From UMGS1532 sp045542355 (GTDB lineage Bacteria; Bacillota; Clostridia; Oscillospirales; Acutalibacteraceae): a DNA stretch of 64,000 nucleotides. Under the pieces are notes generated by a model. The model did not search any database. It had not been told where the DNA came from and saw nothing but the letters and a program-made list of their open reading frames with translations. Positions 34,623-42,279 of the stretch are shown here, in pieces (the first letter of the stretch is position 1; each line of letters opens with the position of its first letter). The position numbers were made by a program, and so were the translations under genes. The stretch spans positions 70,754 to 134,753 of the forward strand of contig JAZQKX010000011.1 of the NCBI GenBank assembly GCA_045542355.1, read 5' to 3'.

Positions 34623-34979
34623 TTATTTAAGAGCTGCCTTTGCCTGCTCACAGAGAGCTGCAAATGCTGCGGCATCGTTGATAGCAATCTCAGAAAGCAT
34701 CTTTCTGTTGATTTCAACACCAGCCTTTTTAAGACCGTTCATAAGGGTAGAATAGTTCATACCGTTAAGCTTTGCACCTGCGGAAATACGGGTGATCCAC
34801 AGACGACGGAAATCACGTTTCTTCTGCTTACGACCGATATAGGCATAGTTGCCTGACTTCATAACAGCCTCTTTAGCTGTTTTGAAAAGTCTATGCTTAG
34901 CGCCAAAGTAACCTTTAGCAAGTTTTAAAATTTTCTTTCTTCTTTTGCGAGTAGCCATCGCACCTTTAATACGTGCCAT
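34623..34979 (-). CDS. rplT: 50S ribosomal protein L20
   Basis: bL20 is an early assembly protein of the large subunit and, in several bacteria, the autoregulator of its own operon. The 118 residues carry the highly basic N-terminus MARIKGAMATRKRRKKILKL and the core GYFGAKHRLFKTAKEAVMKSG, RRLWITRISAGAKLNGMNYS. It is the last gene of infC-rpmI-rplT, 33 nt after rpmI, and is followed by a strong terminator. The leader of infC contains hairpins compatible with L20 control. Confidence 0.98.
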   Translation of the reverse strand: MARIKGAMATRKRRKKILKLAKGYFGAKHRLFKTAKEAVMKSGNYAYIGRKQKKRDFRRLWITRISAGAKLNGMNYSTLMNGLKKAGVEINRKMLSEIAINDAAAFAALCEQAKAALK

Positions 34980-35012
34980 TTTAAGTCAACCTCCGTTATC
35001 TTTTCTTATTGT

Positions 35013-35210
35013 TTATTTGTAAGGAACCATCATCTTGATTGCTGCAACATTTGTCTTGTCGGCAACAGATGTTTTACGGAGATTCCTCTTACGTTTGGTG
35101 GTCTTCTTGTTGAGAATGTGGGATTTGTAAGCATGTGCGCGCTTTACCTTGCCGGTAGCAGTAAGTTTAAAACGTTTTTTTGCACCGCTGTGTGTCTTAA
35201 TCTTAGGCAT
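35013..35210 (-). CDS. rpmI: 50S ribosomal protein L35
   Basis: This 65-residue basic bL35 has the classic sequence MPKIKTHSGAKKRFKLTATG and the AHKSHIL-type segment appearing as AYKSHILNKKTTKRKRNLR. A ribosome binding site AAGGAGG precedes it. It lies between infC (26 nt) and rplT (33 nt) in the conserved operon. Confidence 0.98.
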   Translation of the reverse strand: MPKIKTHSGAKKRFKLTATGKVKRAHAYKSHILNKKTTKRKRNLRKTSVADKTNVAAIKMMVPYK

Positions 35211-35236
35211 TTTTATTTCCTCCTTGAAATTATTTA

Positions 35237-35758
35237 CTACTTAGTGGGTTTTGGTGCAAGGAACATTATCATGTTTCTTCCTTCCATCTTTGCAGGCTTT
35301 TCCACAACCGCTGTTTCGGAGCAGAACTCGGCAAATCTTTGCATAAGCTCCAATCCAATATCGGGATGACCAAGCTCTCTGCCGCGGAAACGGATGGTAA
35401 CCTTTACCTTGTCGCCTTTGCCAATAAACTTTCTGGCATTGTTGGCCTTGATTTCAAGATCGTGGGTGTCGATGCTAAGACCGACGATACGGATTTCCTT
35501 GATATCAACTACCTTTTGATTCTTTCTGGCATCCTTTTCACGCTTAGCCTGTTCGAATTTGTACTTACCGTAGTCCATGATTTTGCACACGGGGGGTACA
35601 GCATTGGGAGCGATTTTAACTAAGTCAAGGTCACGGTCTTCTGCAGCCTTAAGAGCATCTTTGGAAGACATAATGCCTAACTGCTCACCGTCTGCGGTGA
35701 TTACGCGGACCTCTTTATCCCTGATTTCTTCGTTGATGGACAATTCTTTGCTACTGAT
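35237..35758 (-). CDS. infC: Translation initiation factor IF-3, probable ATC start
   Basis: IF-3 prevents subunit joining and proofreads start codons. The N domain (INEEIRDKEVRVITADGEQLG), linker and C domain (IRFRGRELGHPDIGLELMQRF) are complete. No ATG, GTG or TTG is well placed. The GTG at 35767 is part of the GGAGGTG ribosome binding site itself. An ATC at 35758, 8 nt after GGAGG, aligns with the known non-AUG (AUU) start of Bacillus and E. coli infC, and the following residues SSKELSINEEIR match the family N-terminus. Use of a rare start makes IF-3 synthesis self-limiting in other bacteria. The gene heads infC-rpmI-rplT. Confidence 0.93.
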   Translation of the reverse strand: MSSKELSINEEIRDKEVRVITADGEQLGIMSSKDALKAAEDRDLDLVKIAPNAVPPVCKIMDYGKYKFEQAKREKDARKNQKVVDIKEIRIVGLSIDTHDLEIKANNARKFIGKGDKVKVTIRFRGRELGHPDIGLELMQRFAEFCSETAVVEKPAKMEGRNMIMFLAPKPTK

Positions 35759-35775
35759 GTTGAGCACCTCCGACT

Positions 35776-35917
35776 TTAAAATACAAAACGCAGACAGATA
35801 AATTACCCGTCTGCGCTAAATATCCAATCTGCAGAATTACTCTGCTAAAAATCAGAAATATTGACCTTTTCAGCTTGTGCTTTAAGGTGAGAACGGGTGA
35901 GTTCTGCTTTGTTTTAC
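35776..35917 (-). ncRNA. infC-rpmI-rplT leader, probable L20-responsive element
   Basis: The predicted transcript from about 35917 carries some 160 nt of untranslated leader. In order it shows a hairpin CAGAAC/GTTCT, a hairpin GCAGA/TCTGC and the terminator-like hairpin at 35789-35815. In Bacillus the equivalent leader is controlled by L20 through premature termination. Position and structure suggest the same control here, but a covariance model match was not tested. Confidence 0.6.
35789..35815 (-). terminator. Leader attenuator ahead of infC
   Basis: Reading leftward, the stem CGCAGAC/GTCTGCG is followed by the T-rich tract GTTTTGTATTTT and then the infC ribosome binding site. As it lies between the promoter and infC, it is a candidate attenuator rather than an end-of-operon terminator. 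Confidence 0.7.
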
Positions 35918-35923
35918 TTCGTG

Positions 35924-35952
35924 ATTATACAACAAACGAAAGCGTTTGTCAA
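35924..35952 (-). promoter_or_regulatory. Consensus sigma-A promoter of infC-rpmI-rplT
   Basis: Reading leftward, TTGACA at 35947-35952, a 17-nt spacer and TATAAT at 35924-35929. Both hexamers and the spacing are perfect, as expected for a ribosomal protein operon. Confidence 0.9.
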
Positions 35953-35967
35953 GTATGATTTTAAAAA

Positions 35968-36936
35968 TTAATTATTTGCAAGGTATTCTTCCAAGCAAAG
36001 ACCGCTTTGCTCTATCTTTTTGGCATTATCAACACCTACATAGCGATAGTGCCAAGGCTCGTAGATAACACCTGTGGCATCCTGCTTATCTGCGGCATAG
36101 CGCATGATGAATCCGTATTCTGTGCAGTGTTTACGAAGCCATTTATATTGAGCGGTATTCTCAAAGGACTGCTCAACCGAGTTGAAGTCCACTGCGAGAC
36201 CTAGGTTGTGCTCACTGGTGCCTGGACGCGCCACCACAGACGCGGCGCCATTTACAGCCTCATCTTCGGAAGCGCTTGGATTGTAAGATTTGTATTCCGC
36301 AAGTTCGGCGTCGAAAAGCATCTGCTGATAATCATACGTTCTATGAGCGGAAATTACCCAGAGGTTAACTCCGTCCTCAGCTGCCGCCTCGCACATATCC
36401 TCGAGATGTCCAATGGCTCTGGAATCGAAATATTTGCCGTCTCCAAAGCGGGAATCCAGAAGTGCGAGATTTACGGAATAGTTGGTATTAAGAGTGTTCC
36501 AGGGATTAACCAAGGTCATTTCCCAACCACTTCCGCTATTATTCTTTCTCCCCGAAGACTCAATACCTGTGGGGTTAGGAATTGTGGAGGGTTCTACCTT
36601 ATAGCTACCCTTTTTCTTGGAAGATGTGTCCTTTGACTCGGTTTCCTCGGATTGAGTTTCTTCACTGGAAACACTCTCGGCGTTTTCACTCTCGACACTT
36701 TCGGTGTCTTCACTTGAGGAAACTTCGCTTTCTGCTTCTTTGCTAACAGTCTCTTCGGATGAAGCATCGGAAAATACAGAAACATTATCAAACAAGCCCA
36801 GACCTCCATTATCGACGGAGACGGAGCTGTCGGTGATAGCCGAAGAGGTTTCATCAGAAGACGCCTCCTTATTGCCACAGGCACACATCACCACTATAAG
36901 CAGCAAAGAAAGCATCAGGGCGAAAAGTCTTTTCAT
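35968..36936 (-). CDS. VanY-type D,D-carboxypeptidase lipoprotein (M15B)
   Basis: This secreted zinc peptidase removes terminal D-Ala from peptidoglycan stems. ATG 36936 was chosen for its AAGGAG ribosome binding site 9 nt upstream and the immediate signal sequence MKRLFALMLSLLLIVVMCACGN, in which CAC or ACG could be the lipobox end. A Ser/Glu/Thr-rich low-complexity stalk spans about 25-120. The C-terminal catalytic domain has ISAHRTYDYQQ, the zinc motif SEHNLGLAVDF and the final EPWHYRYVG, all diagnostic of M15B. The 322-residue protein sits 13 nt after serA, probably in the same transcript. No van genes are present, so this is a housekeeping wall enzyme. Confidence 0.92.
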   Translation of the reverse strand: MKRLFALMLSLLLIVVMCACGNKEASSDETSSAITDSSVSVDNGGLGLFDNVSVFSDASSEETVSKEAESEVSSSEDTESVESENAESVSSEETQSEETESKDTSSKKKGSYKVEPSTIPNPTGIESSGRKNNSGSGWEMTLVNPWNTLNTNYSVNLALLDSRFGDGKYFDSRAIGHLEDMCEAAAEDGVNLWVISAHRTYDYQQMLFDAELAEYKSYNPSASEDEAVNGAASVVARPGTSEHNLGLAVDFNSVEQSFENTAQYKWLRKHCTEYGFIMRYAADKQDATGVIYEPWHYRYVGVDNAKKIEQSGLCLEEYLANN

Positions 36937-36949
36937 CCTAATAAACTCC

Positions 36950-38113
36950 TTAAATAACACGAACCTTGATTACGCCGTCGATTTTCTTGATTTCCTCGGC
37001 AATGGCATCACTGCGGTCAGACTTAATATCCAGCATGGTGTATGCGTAATCCTTCTTGGACTTGTTGAGCATGTTCTCAATATTAACATTCTCTGCAGTG
37101 GTGAGCGAGGTTATACTATTAAGTATATTCGGGATGTTCTTGTGTATTACACAAATTCTAACATCGCCCGAACGAGGCATGATAACATTTGGCATATTAA
37201 CGGAGTTGGTGATATTACCATTTTCGATATAGTCGATAAGCTCATTGGCAGCCATAGTAGCGCAGTTTTCCTCAGACTCGGGAGTAGATGCACCTAAGTG
37301 AGGAATTGCGATAACACCTTTTGCGCCGATTATATCGTCGTTGGGGAAGTCGGTCACATAAGCCGACACCTTGCCACTGTCGAGGGCTTCCAGAATATCT
37401 GCACTCTGCACCAAATCACCGCGGGAGAAATTGAGAATACGAACTCCTTCCTTCATCTTAGCGATGGTATCCTTGGTGATATAACCACGAGTTTCATCGT
37501 TGAGAGGTACGTGAATTGAGATGTAATCACAGTTCTCATATATCATGTTGATATCGGTTGCATGAACAGCGTGGTGGGTAAGATTCCAAGCGGAATTAAC
37601 AGAAAGGTAGGGGTCGTAGCCATAAACTTTCATGCCCAAGTGGTTTGCAACATTAGCAACCATACCGCCGATAGCGCCAAGGCCGATAATACCCAATGAT
37701 TTACCACGGATTTCAGGACCTGCAAAGGCGCCCTTGCCCTTTTCCACAAGCTTACCTACCTCTGCACCCTCACCCTTAAGGGTTTTTGCCCACTCGATGG
37801 CGGGAATTATACGGCGGGAGCACATGAGAATACCTGCGATAACCAGCTCTTTAACGGCGTTTGCGTTAGCACCAGGAGTGTTGAACACAACTATACCATT
37901 CTCTGAACAACGGTCAATAGGAATGTTGTTGGTACCTGCACCTGCTCTGGCAATAGCTTTTAAGGATTCAGGGAACTCCACATCATGGAGAGCCGCAGAA
38001 CGAACTATTGCGCCGTCGGCATTCTCTACATCCTCGCCACAGATATACTTTGTATCATCAAACTGAGCGAGACCAATTTTGGAAATTTTGTTATAAGTTT
38101 TAATGTTATACAT
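36950..38113 (-). CDS. serA: D-3-phosphoglycerate dehydrogenase
   Basis: SerA oxidises 3-phosphoglycerate, the first step of serine synthesis. The 387 residues form the short class. The substrate and NAD domains contain RAGAGTNNIPIDRC (Arg), GKSLGIIGLGAIGGMVANVA (NAD motif) and IPHLGASTPESEENCA (His). A C-terminal ACT domain (about 315-387) with RICVIHKNIPNILNSITSL suggests serine feedback binding. It lies 12 nt downstream of serC, so the two steps are coexpressed. No serB is present in the window. Confidence 0.97.
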   Translation of the reverse strand: MYNIKTYNKISKIGLAQFDDTKYICGEDVENADGAIVRSAALHDVEFPESLKAIARAGAGTNNIPIDRCSENGIVVFNTPGANANAVKELVIAGILMCSRRIIPAIEWAKTLKGEGAEVGKLVEKGKGAFAGPEIRGKSLGIIGLGAIGGMVANVANHLGMKVYGYDPYLSVNSAWNLTHHAVHATDINMIYENCDYISIHVPLNDETRGYITKDTIAKMKEGVRILNFSRGDLVQSADILEALDSGKVSAYVTDFPNDDIIGAKGVIAIPHLGASTPESEENCATMAANELIDYIENGNITNSVNMPNVIMPRSGDVRICVIHKNIPNILNSITSLTTAENVNIENMLNKSKKDYAYTMLDIKSDRSDAIAEEIKKIDGVIKVRVI

Positions 38114-38125
38114 TTCAATTACCTC

Positions 38126-39208
38126 TTATGCATTTTCTTCTTCAAACTTCTTCATGAATTCAACAAGCTTTTCTACACCCTCAATAGGCATTGCATTATA
38201 GATAGATGCGCGCATTCCGCCAACAGAACGGTGTCCTTTTAGATTTACGAAACCAGCTGCCTTGGACTCAGCTACAAATTTAGCATCCAGCTCATCACTG
38301 CCTGTTACAAATGGAACGTTCATGAGAGAACGGTCCTCGGGAACAACTGTGCCTTTGAAAAGTTTGCTATTGTCAAGGAAATCATAGAGAATCTTTGCTT
38401 TCTTCTCGTTGAGTTCCTTCATAGCCTCTAAGCCACCCATTTTCTTAATCCATTTAAAGGTAAGACCTGCAATATAGATGGTGTAGCAAGGAGGGGTGTT
38501 GAACATTGAACCGTTCTCAGAATGGGTATCGTATTTGAGCATTGTGGGGGTGATATCCATGGCGTTGCCAATTAAATCCTTGCGGATGATAACAATAGTA
38601 ACACCAGCGGGGGCAACGTTTTTCTGAGCACCTGCATAAAGCATACCGAACTTGGAAACATCAATCGGCTCGGAAAGTATACAGCTTGAAATATCAGCAA
38701 CCAGGGGAACGTCACCGGTATCGGGAAGCTGGTTGTATTTTGTGCCGTAGATAGTGTTGTTCATACAAATATGTACATAGTCGGCATCGGGGTCGAAATC
38801 TGCTGCAGTGGTCTTAGGAATGTAGCTGAAGGTCTTATCCTTGGAGGATGCAACCTCACGGGCAGCGCCATAACGGGCAGCTTCTTTATATGCCTTATTT
38901 GCCCACTGACCTGTTACAATATAGTCAGCCTTGCCATTCTTGGTCATAAGGTTCATAGGAACCATTGCGAACTGGGTGGAAGCTCCACCCTGCAGGAACA
39001 GTACATCGTAATTATCAGGAATGTTCATAATCTCTCTGAGGTCTGCCTCAGCTGTGTCGATGATTACCTGATATTCCTTGGAACGATGGGACATCTCCAT
39101 AACGGACTGTCCGCTCTCTCCGTATTCCATCATCTCTGCGGCGGCAGTTTTTAACACTTCCTCAGGAAGCATGGAAGGACCTGCGCTAAAATTGTAAACT
39201 CTTGACAT
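38126..39208 (-). CDS. serC: Phosphoserine aminotransferase
   Basis: SerC transaminates 3-phosphohydroxypyruvate to phosphoserine with PLP. The start at 39208 (MSRVYNFSAGPSMLP) has GGAGG 8 nt upstream; the track of five extra codons before it would overlap that site. The protein is 360 residues. The PLP-binding lysine lies in LYAGAQKNVAPAGVTIVIIRK. QGGASTQFAMVPMNL and HRSVGGMRASIYNAM are further family marks. It is first in serC-serA, behind a perfect sigma-A promoter and a short leader hairpin. Confidence 0.97.
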   Translation of the reverse strand: MSRVYNFSAGPSMLPEEVLKTAAAEMMEYGESGQSVMEMSHRSKEYQVIIDTAEADLREIMNIPDNYDVLFLQGGASTQFAMVPMNLMTKNGKADYIVTGQWANKAYKEAARYGAAREVASSKDKTFSYIPKTTAADFDPDADYVHICMNNTIYGTKYNQLPDTGDVPLVADISSCILSEPIDVSKFGMLYAGAQKNVAPAGVTIVIIRKDLIGNAMDITPTMLKYDTHSENGSMFNTPPCYTIYIAGLTFKWIKKMGGLEAMKELNEKKAKILYDFLDNSKLFKGTVVPEDRSLMNVPFVTGSDELDAKFVAESKAAGFVNLKGHRSVGGMRASIYNAMPIEGVEKLVEFMKKFEEENA

Positions 39209-39251
39209 AATCAAAACCTCCAAAATTTATGGATTATATTTTGTGTTTAGC

Positions 39252-39274
39252 ACTCTGCAGTTTTAGAGCAGAGT
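39252..39274 (-). other. Stem-loop near the 5' end of the serC transcript
   Basis: The hairpin ACTCTGC/GCAGAGT with a 9-nt loop begins about 10 nt after the predicted start of the serC mRNA. There is no T-run, so it is more likely an mRNA-stabilising element than a terminator. Confidence 0.5.
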
Positions 39275-39290
39275 AAACATCAGTAGAGCC

Positions 39291-39319
39291 ATTATATATG
39301 CTAAAATTCGACTTGTCAA
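39291..39319 (-). promoter_or_regulatory. Consensus sigma-A promoter of serC-serA
   Basis: Reading leftward, TTGACA at 39314-39319, a 17-nt spacer and TATAAT at 39291-39296. Both hexamers are perfect. The gene-free stretch 39209-39533 holds this promoter, the serC leader, a rightward promoter and the tRNA terminator; the rest is AT-rich with nothing else recognised. Confidence 0.9.
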
Positions 39320-39424
39320 TAAGATTGTTAAAAAATTAAACAACTTTTTTGAAAAACTTCTGTTTTTGAGGTGCAACATTGATATTTTTTTAACAAAGTC
39401 TATGTGTTATCTCTTTTTTTGCAG

Positions 39425-39453
39425 TTGAATTTTCCAAAGTTTTAATATATAAT
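39425..39453 (+). promoter_or_regulatory. Rightward sigma-A-like promoter without an adjacent gene
   Basis: TTGAAT at 39425-39430, a 17-nt spacer and TATAAT at 39448-39453 point rightward. The next rightward gene is the XRE regulator at 39686, but the leftward tRNA-Thr gene lies in between. It could drive a long leader antisense to the tRNA or a short RNA. Confidence 0.5.
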
Positions 39454-39490
39454 AGTAGATGTTCAGCTTGTTTCATTACTTTTGAGAAAG

Positions 39491-39526
39491 AAAAAAGTGG
39501 CATTCCAAAAACCAGAACACCACTTT
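39491..39526 (-). terminator. Terminator of tRNA-Thr
   Basis: Reading leftward after the tRNA, AAAGTGG and CCACTTT enclose a small inner stem TTC/GAA, followed by a T6 run. It is well placed to end the tRNA transcript. Confidence 0.75.
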
Positions 39527-39533
39527 AAAAGTT

Positions 39534-39609
39534 TGGAGCTGAAGATGGGACTTGAACCCACGACCTGCTGATTACGAATCAGCTGCTCTACCAACTGAGC
39601 CACTCCAGC
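39534..39609 (-). tRNA. tRNA-Thr (anticodon CGT)
   Basis: A 76-nt cloverleaf can be folded by eye. The acceptor stem GCTGGAG pairs with CTTCAGC with one G-T pair. The D arm is GGCTCAGTTGGTAGAGC, the anticodon stem GCTGA/TCAGC has loop TTCGTAA (anticodon CGT), and the T arm contains GTGGGTTCAAGTCCCAT. The 3' CCA is encoded. It reads ACG threonine codons. It is monocistronic, with a terminator directly downstream. Confidence 0.95.
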
Positions 39610-39685
39610 ATATTGAACGACATTTATTATATCAACACTTTAGTTTTAAGTCAAGGGGAATTTTAGTCTGAAAGGAGAGCTTACA

Positions 39686-40069
39686 ATGAAGAATTCAGGA
39701 AACATTCACTTAGCGAATAATCTCAAGCGCCTCAGAAAGCAATCAGGGCTTACACAGCATACAGTTGCTGATGCTTTAGGTATAGAACGTTCCCGCTATG
39801 CCCACTACGAAAGCGGAACAACCCCAACCGCAGACAACCTGCGAAAACTTGCCCGCGTATTCAACATAACTATCGACGAGCTTTTGAGTCCACCCTCTAC
39901 CATTGATTTTCTTCGTGAAACCGACACCTCTTTGAATTTTGAAAGCTTTATTTTTAACGAACTAAAAAACGACGAGAAAAGCCTTGTTATAAAATACCGT
40001 CTCCTCTCCCCTGAGGCAAAAAGCGCTATTCTTAAAAGTCTGGAAGTCAAGCTGGATAAGGAGACCTAA
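39686..40069 (+). CDS. XRE-family transcriptional regulator
   Basis: This 127-residue protein has an N-terminal helix-turn-helix of the Cro/C1 type at about 10-65 (LKRLRKQSGLTQHTVADALG, ERSRYAHYESGTTPTADNLRKLARVFNITIDELL). The ~60-residue C-terminal helical tail may mediate dimerisation. AAAGGAG lies about 8 nt upstream. It is monocistronic, with a terminator at 40116-40157. No phage, toxin or restriction gene is adjacent, so the target is unknown. The only good upstream promoter is at 39425-39453, beyond the oppositely oriented tRNA. Confidence 0.88.
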   Translation: MKNSGNIHLANNLKRLRKQSGLTQHTVADALGIERSRYAHYESGTTPTADNLRKLARVFNITIDELLSPPSTIDFLRETDTSLNFESFIFNELKNDEKSLVIKYRLLSPEAKSAILKSLEVKLDKET

Positions 40070-40115
40070 GGGTATAAAAAGTGCCGGTTACAAAAAACAT
40101 CAAACAAAACAAAAC

Positions 40116-40157
40116 AAAGTCTTGCAAAGAAATTATTTTCTTCTGCAAGACTTTTTT
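40116..40157 (+). terminator. Terminator of the XRE regulator gene
   Basis: AAAGTCTTGCA pairs with TGCAAGACTTT across a 17-nt loop and is followed by a T-run. It lies about 50 nt after the stop codon. Confidence 0.85.
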
Positions 40158-40222
40158 CTAATTATTGTATCGCATCTATTGTAAAACTGTATAGATTTAT
40201 AACGGTATTTTAAAAATCTATA

Positions 40223-40251
40223 TTGATTAATTTTCGCTTTTTTGATATACT
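40223..40251 (+). promoter_or_regulatory. Sigma-A promoter of lepA
   Basis: TTGATT at 40223-40228, a 17-nt spacer and TATACT at 40246-40251, about 45 nt before the TTG start of lepA. Confidence 0.7.
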
Positions 40252-40295
40252 GTATAAGATGTGAATAGATTTTTTTGAGAAAGAGGTATCTGCTC

Positions 40296-42101
40296 TTGGC
40301 TTTTGAATTAGACAGAATACGAAACTTTTGCATTATTGCCCATATAGACCACGGTAAATCCACCCTTGCCGACCGCCTCTTAGAACTTACCCAATCGGTT
40401 AGCGAAAGAGAGATGGAGTCTCAGATTCTAGATAGCATGGATTTAGAGCGTGAGCGCGGTATCACCATTAAGTCCCATGCCGTTACCCTTTATTACAAGG
40501 CTAATGATGGCAAGGAATATGAATTCAATCTTATCGATACCCCAGGGCATGTTGACTTTCACTATGAGGTTTCCCGCTCCCTTGCGGCTTGTGAGGGCGC
40601 GATACTTGTGGTAGATGCATCGCAAGGAATTGAAGCCCAGACCCTTGCTAACACCTATTTAGCCGTTGACCACAATCTTGAAATACTTCCTGTGGTAAAT
40701 AAAATCGACCTTCCTGCGGCAGACCCCGACCGCATAATCAACGAGATTGAGAATGTTATAGGTATTCCCGCTGAGGGCGCACCTAAAATTTCGGCTAAAA
40801 ACGGAATTAATGTTGAAGAAGTTTTAGAGAGAATTATCACCGATATTCCCGCCCCGACAGGCGACCGTGAGGCTCCATTAGAGGCGCTGATTTTCGACTC
40901 CTACTACGACCCCTACAAGGGTGTTATAGTTTTCTTCAGGGTTATGAACGGAAAGCTGAGAGCTGGAGATACAGTTAAAATGATGGCAACAGGCGCCGAG
41001 GTTGAGATAGTTGAGCTTGGCAGAAAAGGTGCAATCTCTATGGAGCCCTGCGACATTCTTGAAGCGGGAGAGGTTGGTTATCTTGCCGCCTCTATCAAAT
41101 CCGTCCGCGATGCTCAGGTGGGCGATACCATCACCCTGAAAGAGCGCCCCACAGAAAAAGCATTGGCTGGTTATCGCAGTGTAAACCCTGTTGTTTTCTG
41201 CGGTGTGTACCCCGCCGACGGCGCGAAATATCCCGACCTTCGCGATGCCCTTGATAAGCTTCAGCTCAACGATGCTTCGCTGATGTTCGAGGCAGAGACC
41301 TCAGGTGCTTTGGGATTTGGTTTCCGTTGCGGATTCTTAGGACTTCTTCACATGGAAATCATCGAAGAAAGACTTGAGCGTGAATATAATTTAGACCTTG
41401 TTACCACGGCTCCCAGCGTTGTGTATAAATTCGAACTGCAGGACGGCACACAGCTTGATGTTGCTAACCCCACAAACTACCCTGACCCCGCAATGATAGT
41501 TACCGCAAAGGAGCCCATTGCAGAAGTTCATATATACAGCCCCTCAGAATATGTGGGCGCTATTATGCAACTTTGCGAGGAGCGTCGCGGTGACTATAAG
41601 GATATGAAATACATGGGAGACCGCGTTGATATACATTATCTTCTACCTGTGGGCGAAATTGTATACGACTTCTTTGATGCGCTGAAATCCCGCACCCGCG
41701 GATATGCCAGTTATGACTACGAAATCTGCGGATATCAGAATTCAAAACTGGTGAAGCTGGATGTTCTCCTTGCGGGAGATGTGGTGGATGCGCTCTCCTT
41801 TATCGTTCATGCCGACAATGCCTATGCCCGCGCCCGTCGTATTGCAGAAAAGCTAAAGGAATTTATCCCCCGTCAGCTTTTCGAAATTCCCATTCAGGTG
41901 GCAATCGGCGGAAAGGTCATTGCCAGAGAGACCGTAAAAGCTATGCGCAAGGATGTTCTTGCCAAGTGCTACGGCGGTGATATTACCCGTAAGAAAAAAC
42001 TGCTTGAAAAACAGAAAGAGGGCAAAAAGCGTATGCGTCAGTTGGGTAGCGTAGAGGTGCCTCAGGAGGCATTTATGGCTGTGCTTAAACTTGACGAATA
42101 A
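40296..42101 (+). CDS. lepA: Elongation factor 4 (LepA)
   Basis: LepA is a ribosome-associated GTPase linked to initiation and 30S assembly. The TTG at 40296 was chosen because AAAGAGG lies 9 nt upstream, and the family N-terminus begins with the following FELDRIRNFCIIAHIDHGKS. The earlier TTG at 40275 precedes the ribosome binding site. At 601 residues the length is standard. G-domain motifs AHIDHGKST, DTPGHVDF and NKIDLP are present. Domains II, III and V follow, then the LepA-specific C-terminal domain (IPRQLFEIPIQVAIGGKVIARETVKAMRKDVLAKCYGGDITRKKKLLEKQKEGKKRMRQ region). Monocistronic, with its own promoter and terminator. Confidence 0.97.
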   Translation: MAFELDRIRNFCIIAHIDHGKSTLADRLLELTQSVSEREMESQILDSMDLERERGITIKSHAVTLYYKANDGKEYEFNLIDTPGHVDFHYEVSRSLAACEGAILVVDASQGIEAQTLANTYLAVDHNLEILPVVNKIDLPAADPDRIINEIENVIGIPAEGAPKISAKNGINVEEVLERIITDIPAPTGDREAPLEALIFDSYYDPYKGVIVFFRVMNGKLRAGDTVKMMATGAEVEIVELGRKGAISMEPCDILEAGEVGYLAASIKSVRDAQVGDTITLKERPTEKALAGYRSVNPVVFCGVYPADGAKYPDLRDALDKLQLNDASLMFEAETSGALGFGFRCGFLGLLHMEIIEERLEREYNLDLVTTAPSVVYKFELQDGTQLDVANPTNYPDPAMIVTAKEPIAEVHIYSPSEYVGAIMQLCEERRGDYKDMKYMGDRVDIHYLLPVGEIVYDFFDALKSRTRGYASYDYEICGYQNSKLVKLDVLLAGDVVDALSFIVHADNAYARARRIAEKLKEFIPRQLFEIPIQVAIGGKVIARETVKAMRKDVLAKCYGGDITRKKKLLEKQKEGKKRMRQLGSVEVPQEAFMAVLKLDE

Positions 42102-42122
42102 CAAAAGTATTTATAGCCTTTG

Positions 42123-42149
42123 AAGGCCGCTACTTTTAGTAGTGGCCTT
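42123..42149 (+). terminator. Terminator of lepA
   Basis: AAGGCC and GGCCTT with an inner CTACT/AGTAG stem, followed by TATTATTT, about 20 nt after the lepA stop. Confidence 0.75.
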
Positions 42150-42218
42150 ATTATTTGCCTTTTCTAAAATTAAAAAAAGGAATTTCTTTATGTTTTTCGA
42201 TTATATTCTTGTTTTTGC

Positions 42219-42247
42219 TTGTAAACTATTTTTTGGTATGCTAAAAT
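42219..42247 (+). promoter_or_regulatory. Probable promoter of the GH106-like gene
   Basis: TTGTAA, a 17-nt spacer and TAAAAT end about 30 nt before the start codon. The -35 is weak, so the call is tentative. Confidence 0.45.
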
Positions 42248-42279
42248 TACATCAGCAGAATTAAGGAGAGTGTTTGCGA

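Noticed and set aside
36704..37297. Plus-strand open frame (197 codons) opposite the carboxypeptidase and serA
   Set aside because: It is a shadow of the Ser-rich stalk and serA coding sequence and spans two real genes.
39686..40069. Prophage or toxin-antitoxin association of the XRE regulator
   Set aside because: Neighbours are a tRNA and lepA. No integrase, toxin, repeats or attachment sites were seen beside the tRNA.
40260..40296. TTG start of lepA at 40275
   Set aside because: It lies upstream of the AAGAGG ribosome binding site; the TTG at 40296 is correctly spaced and matches the family N-terminus.
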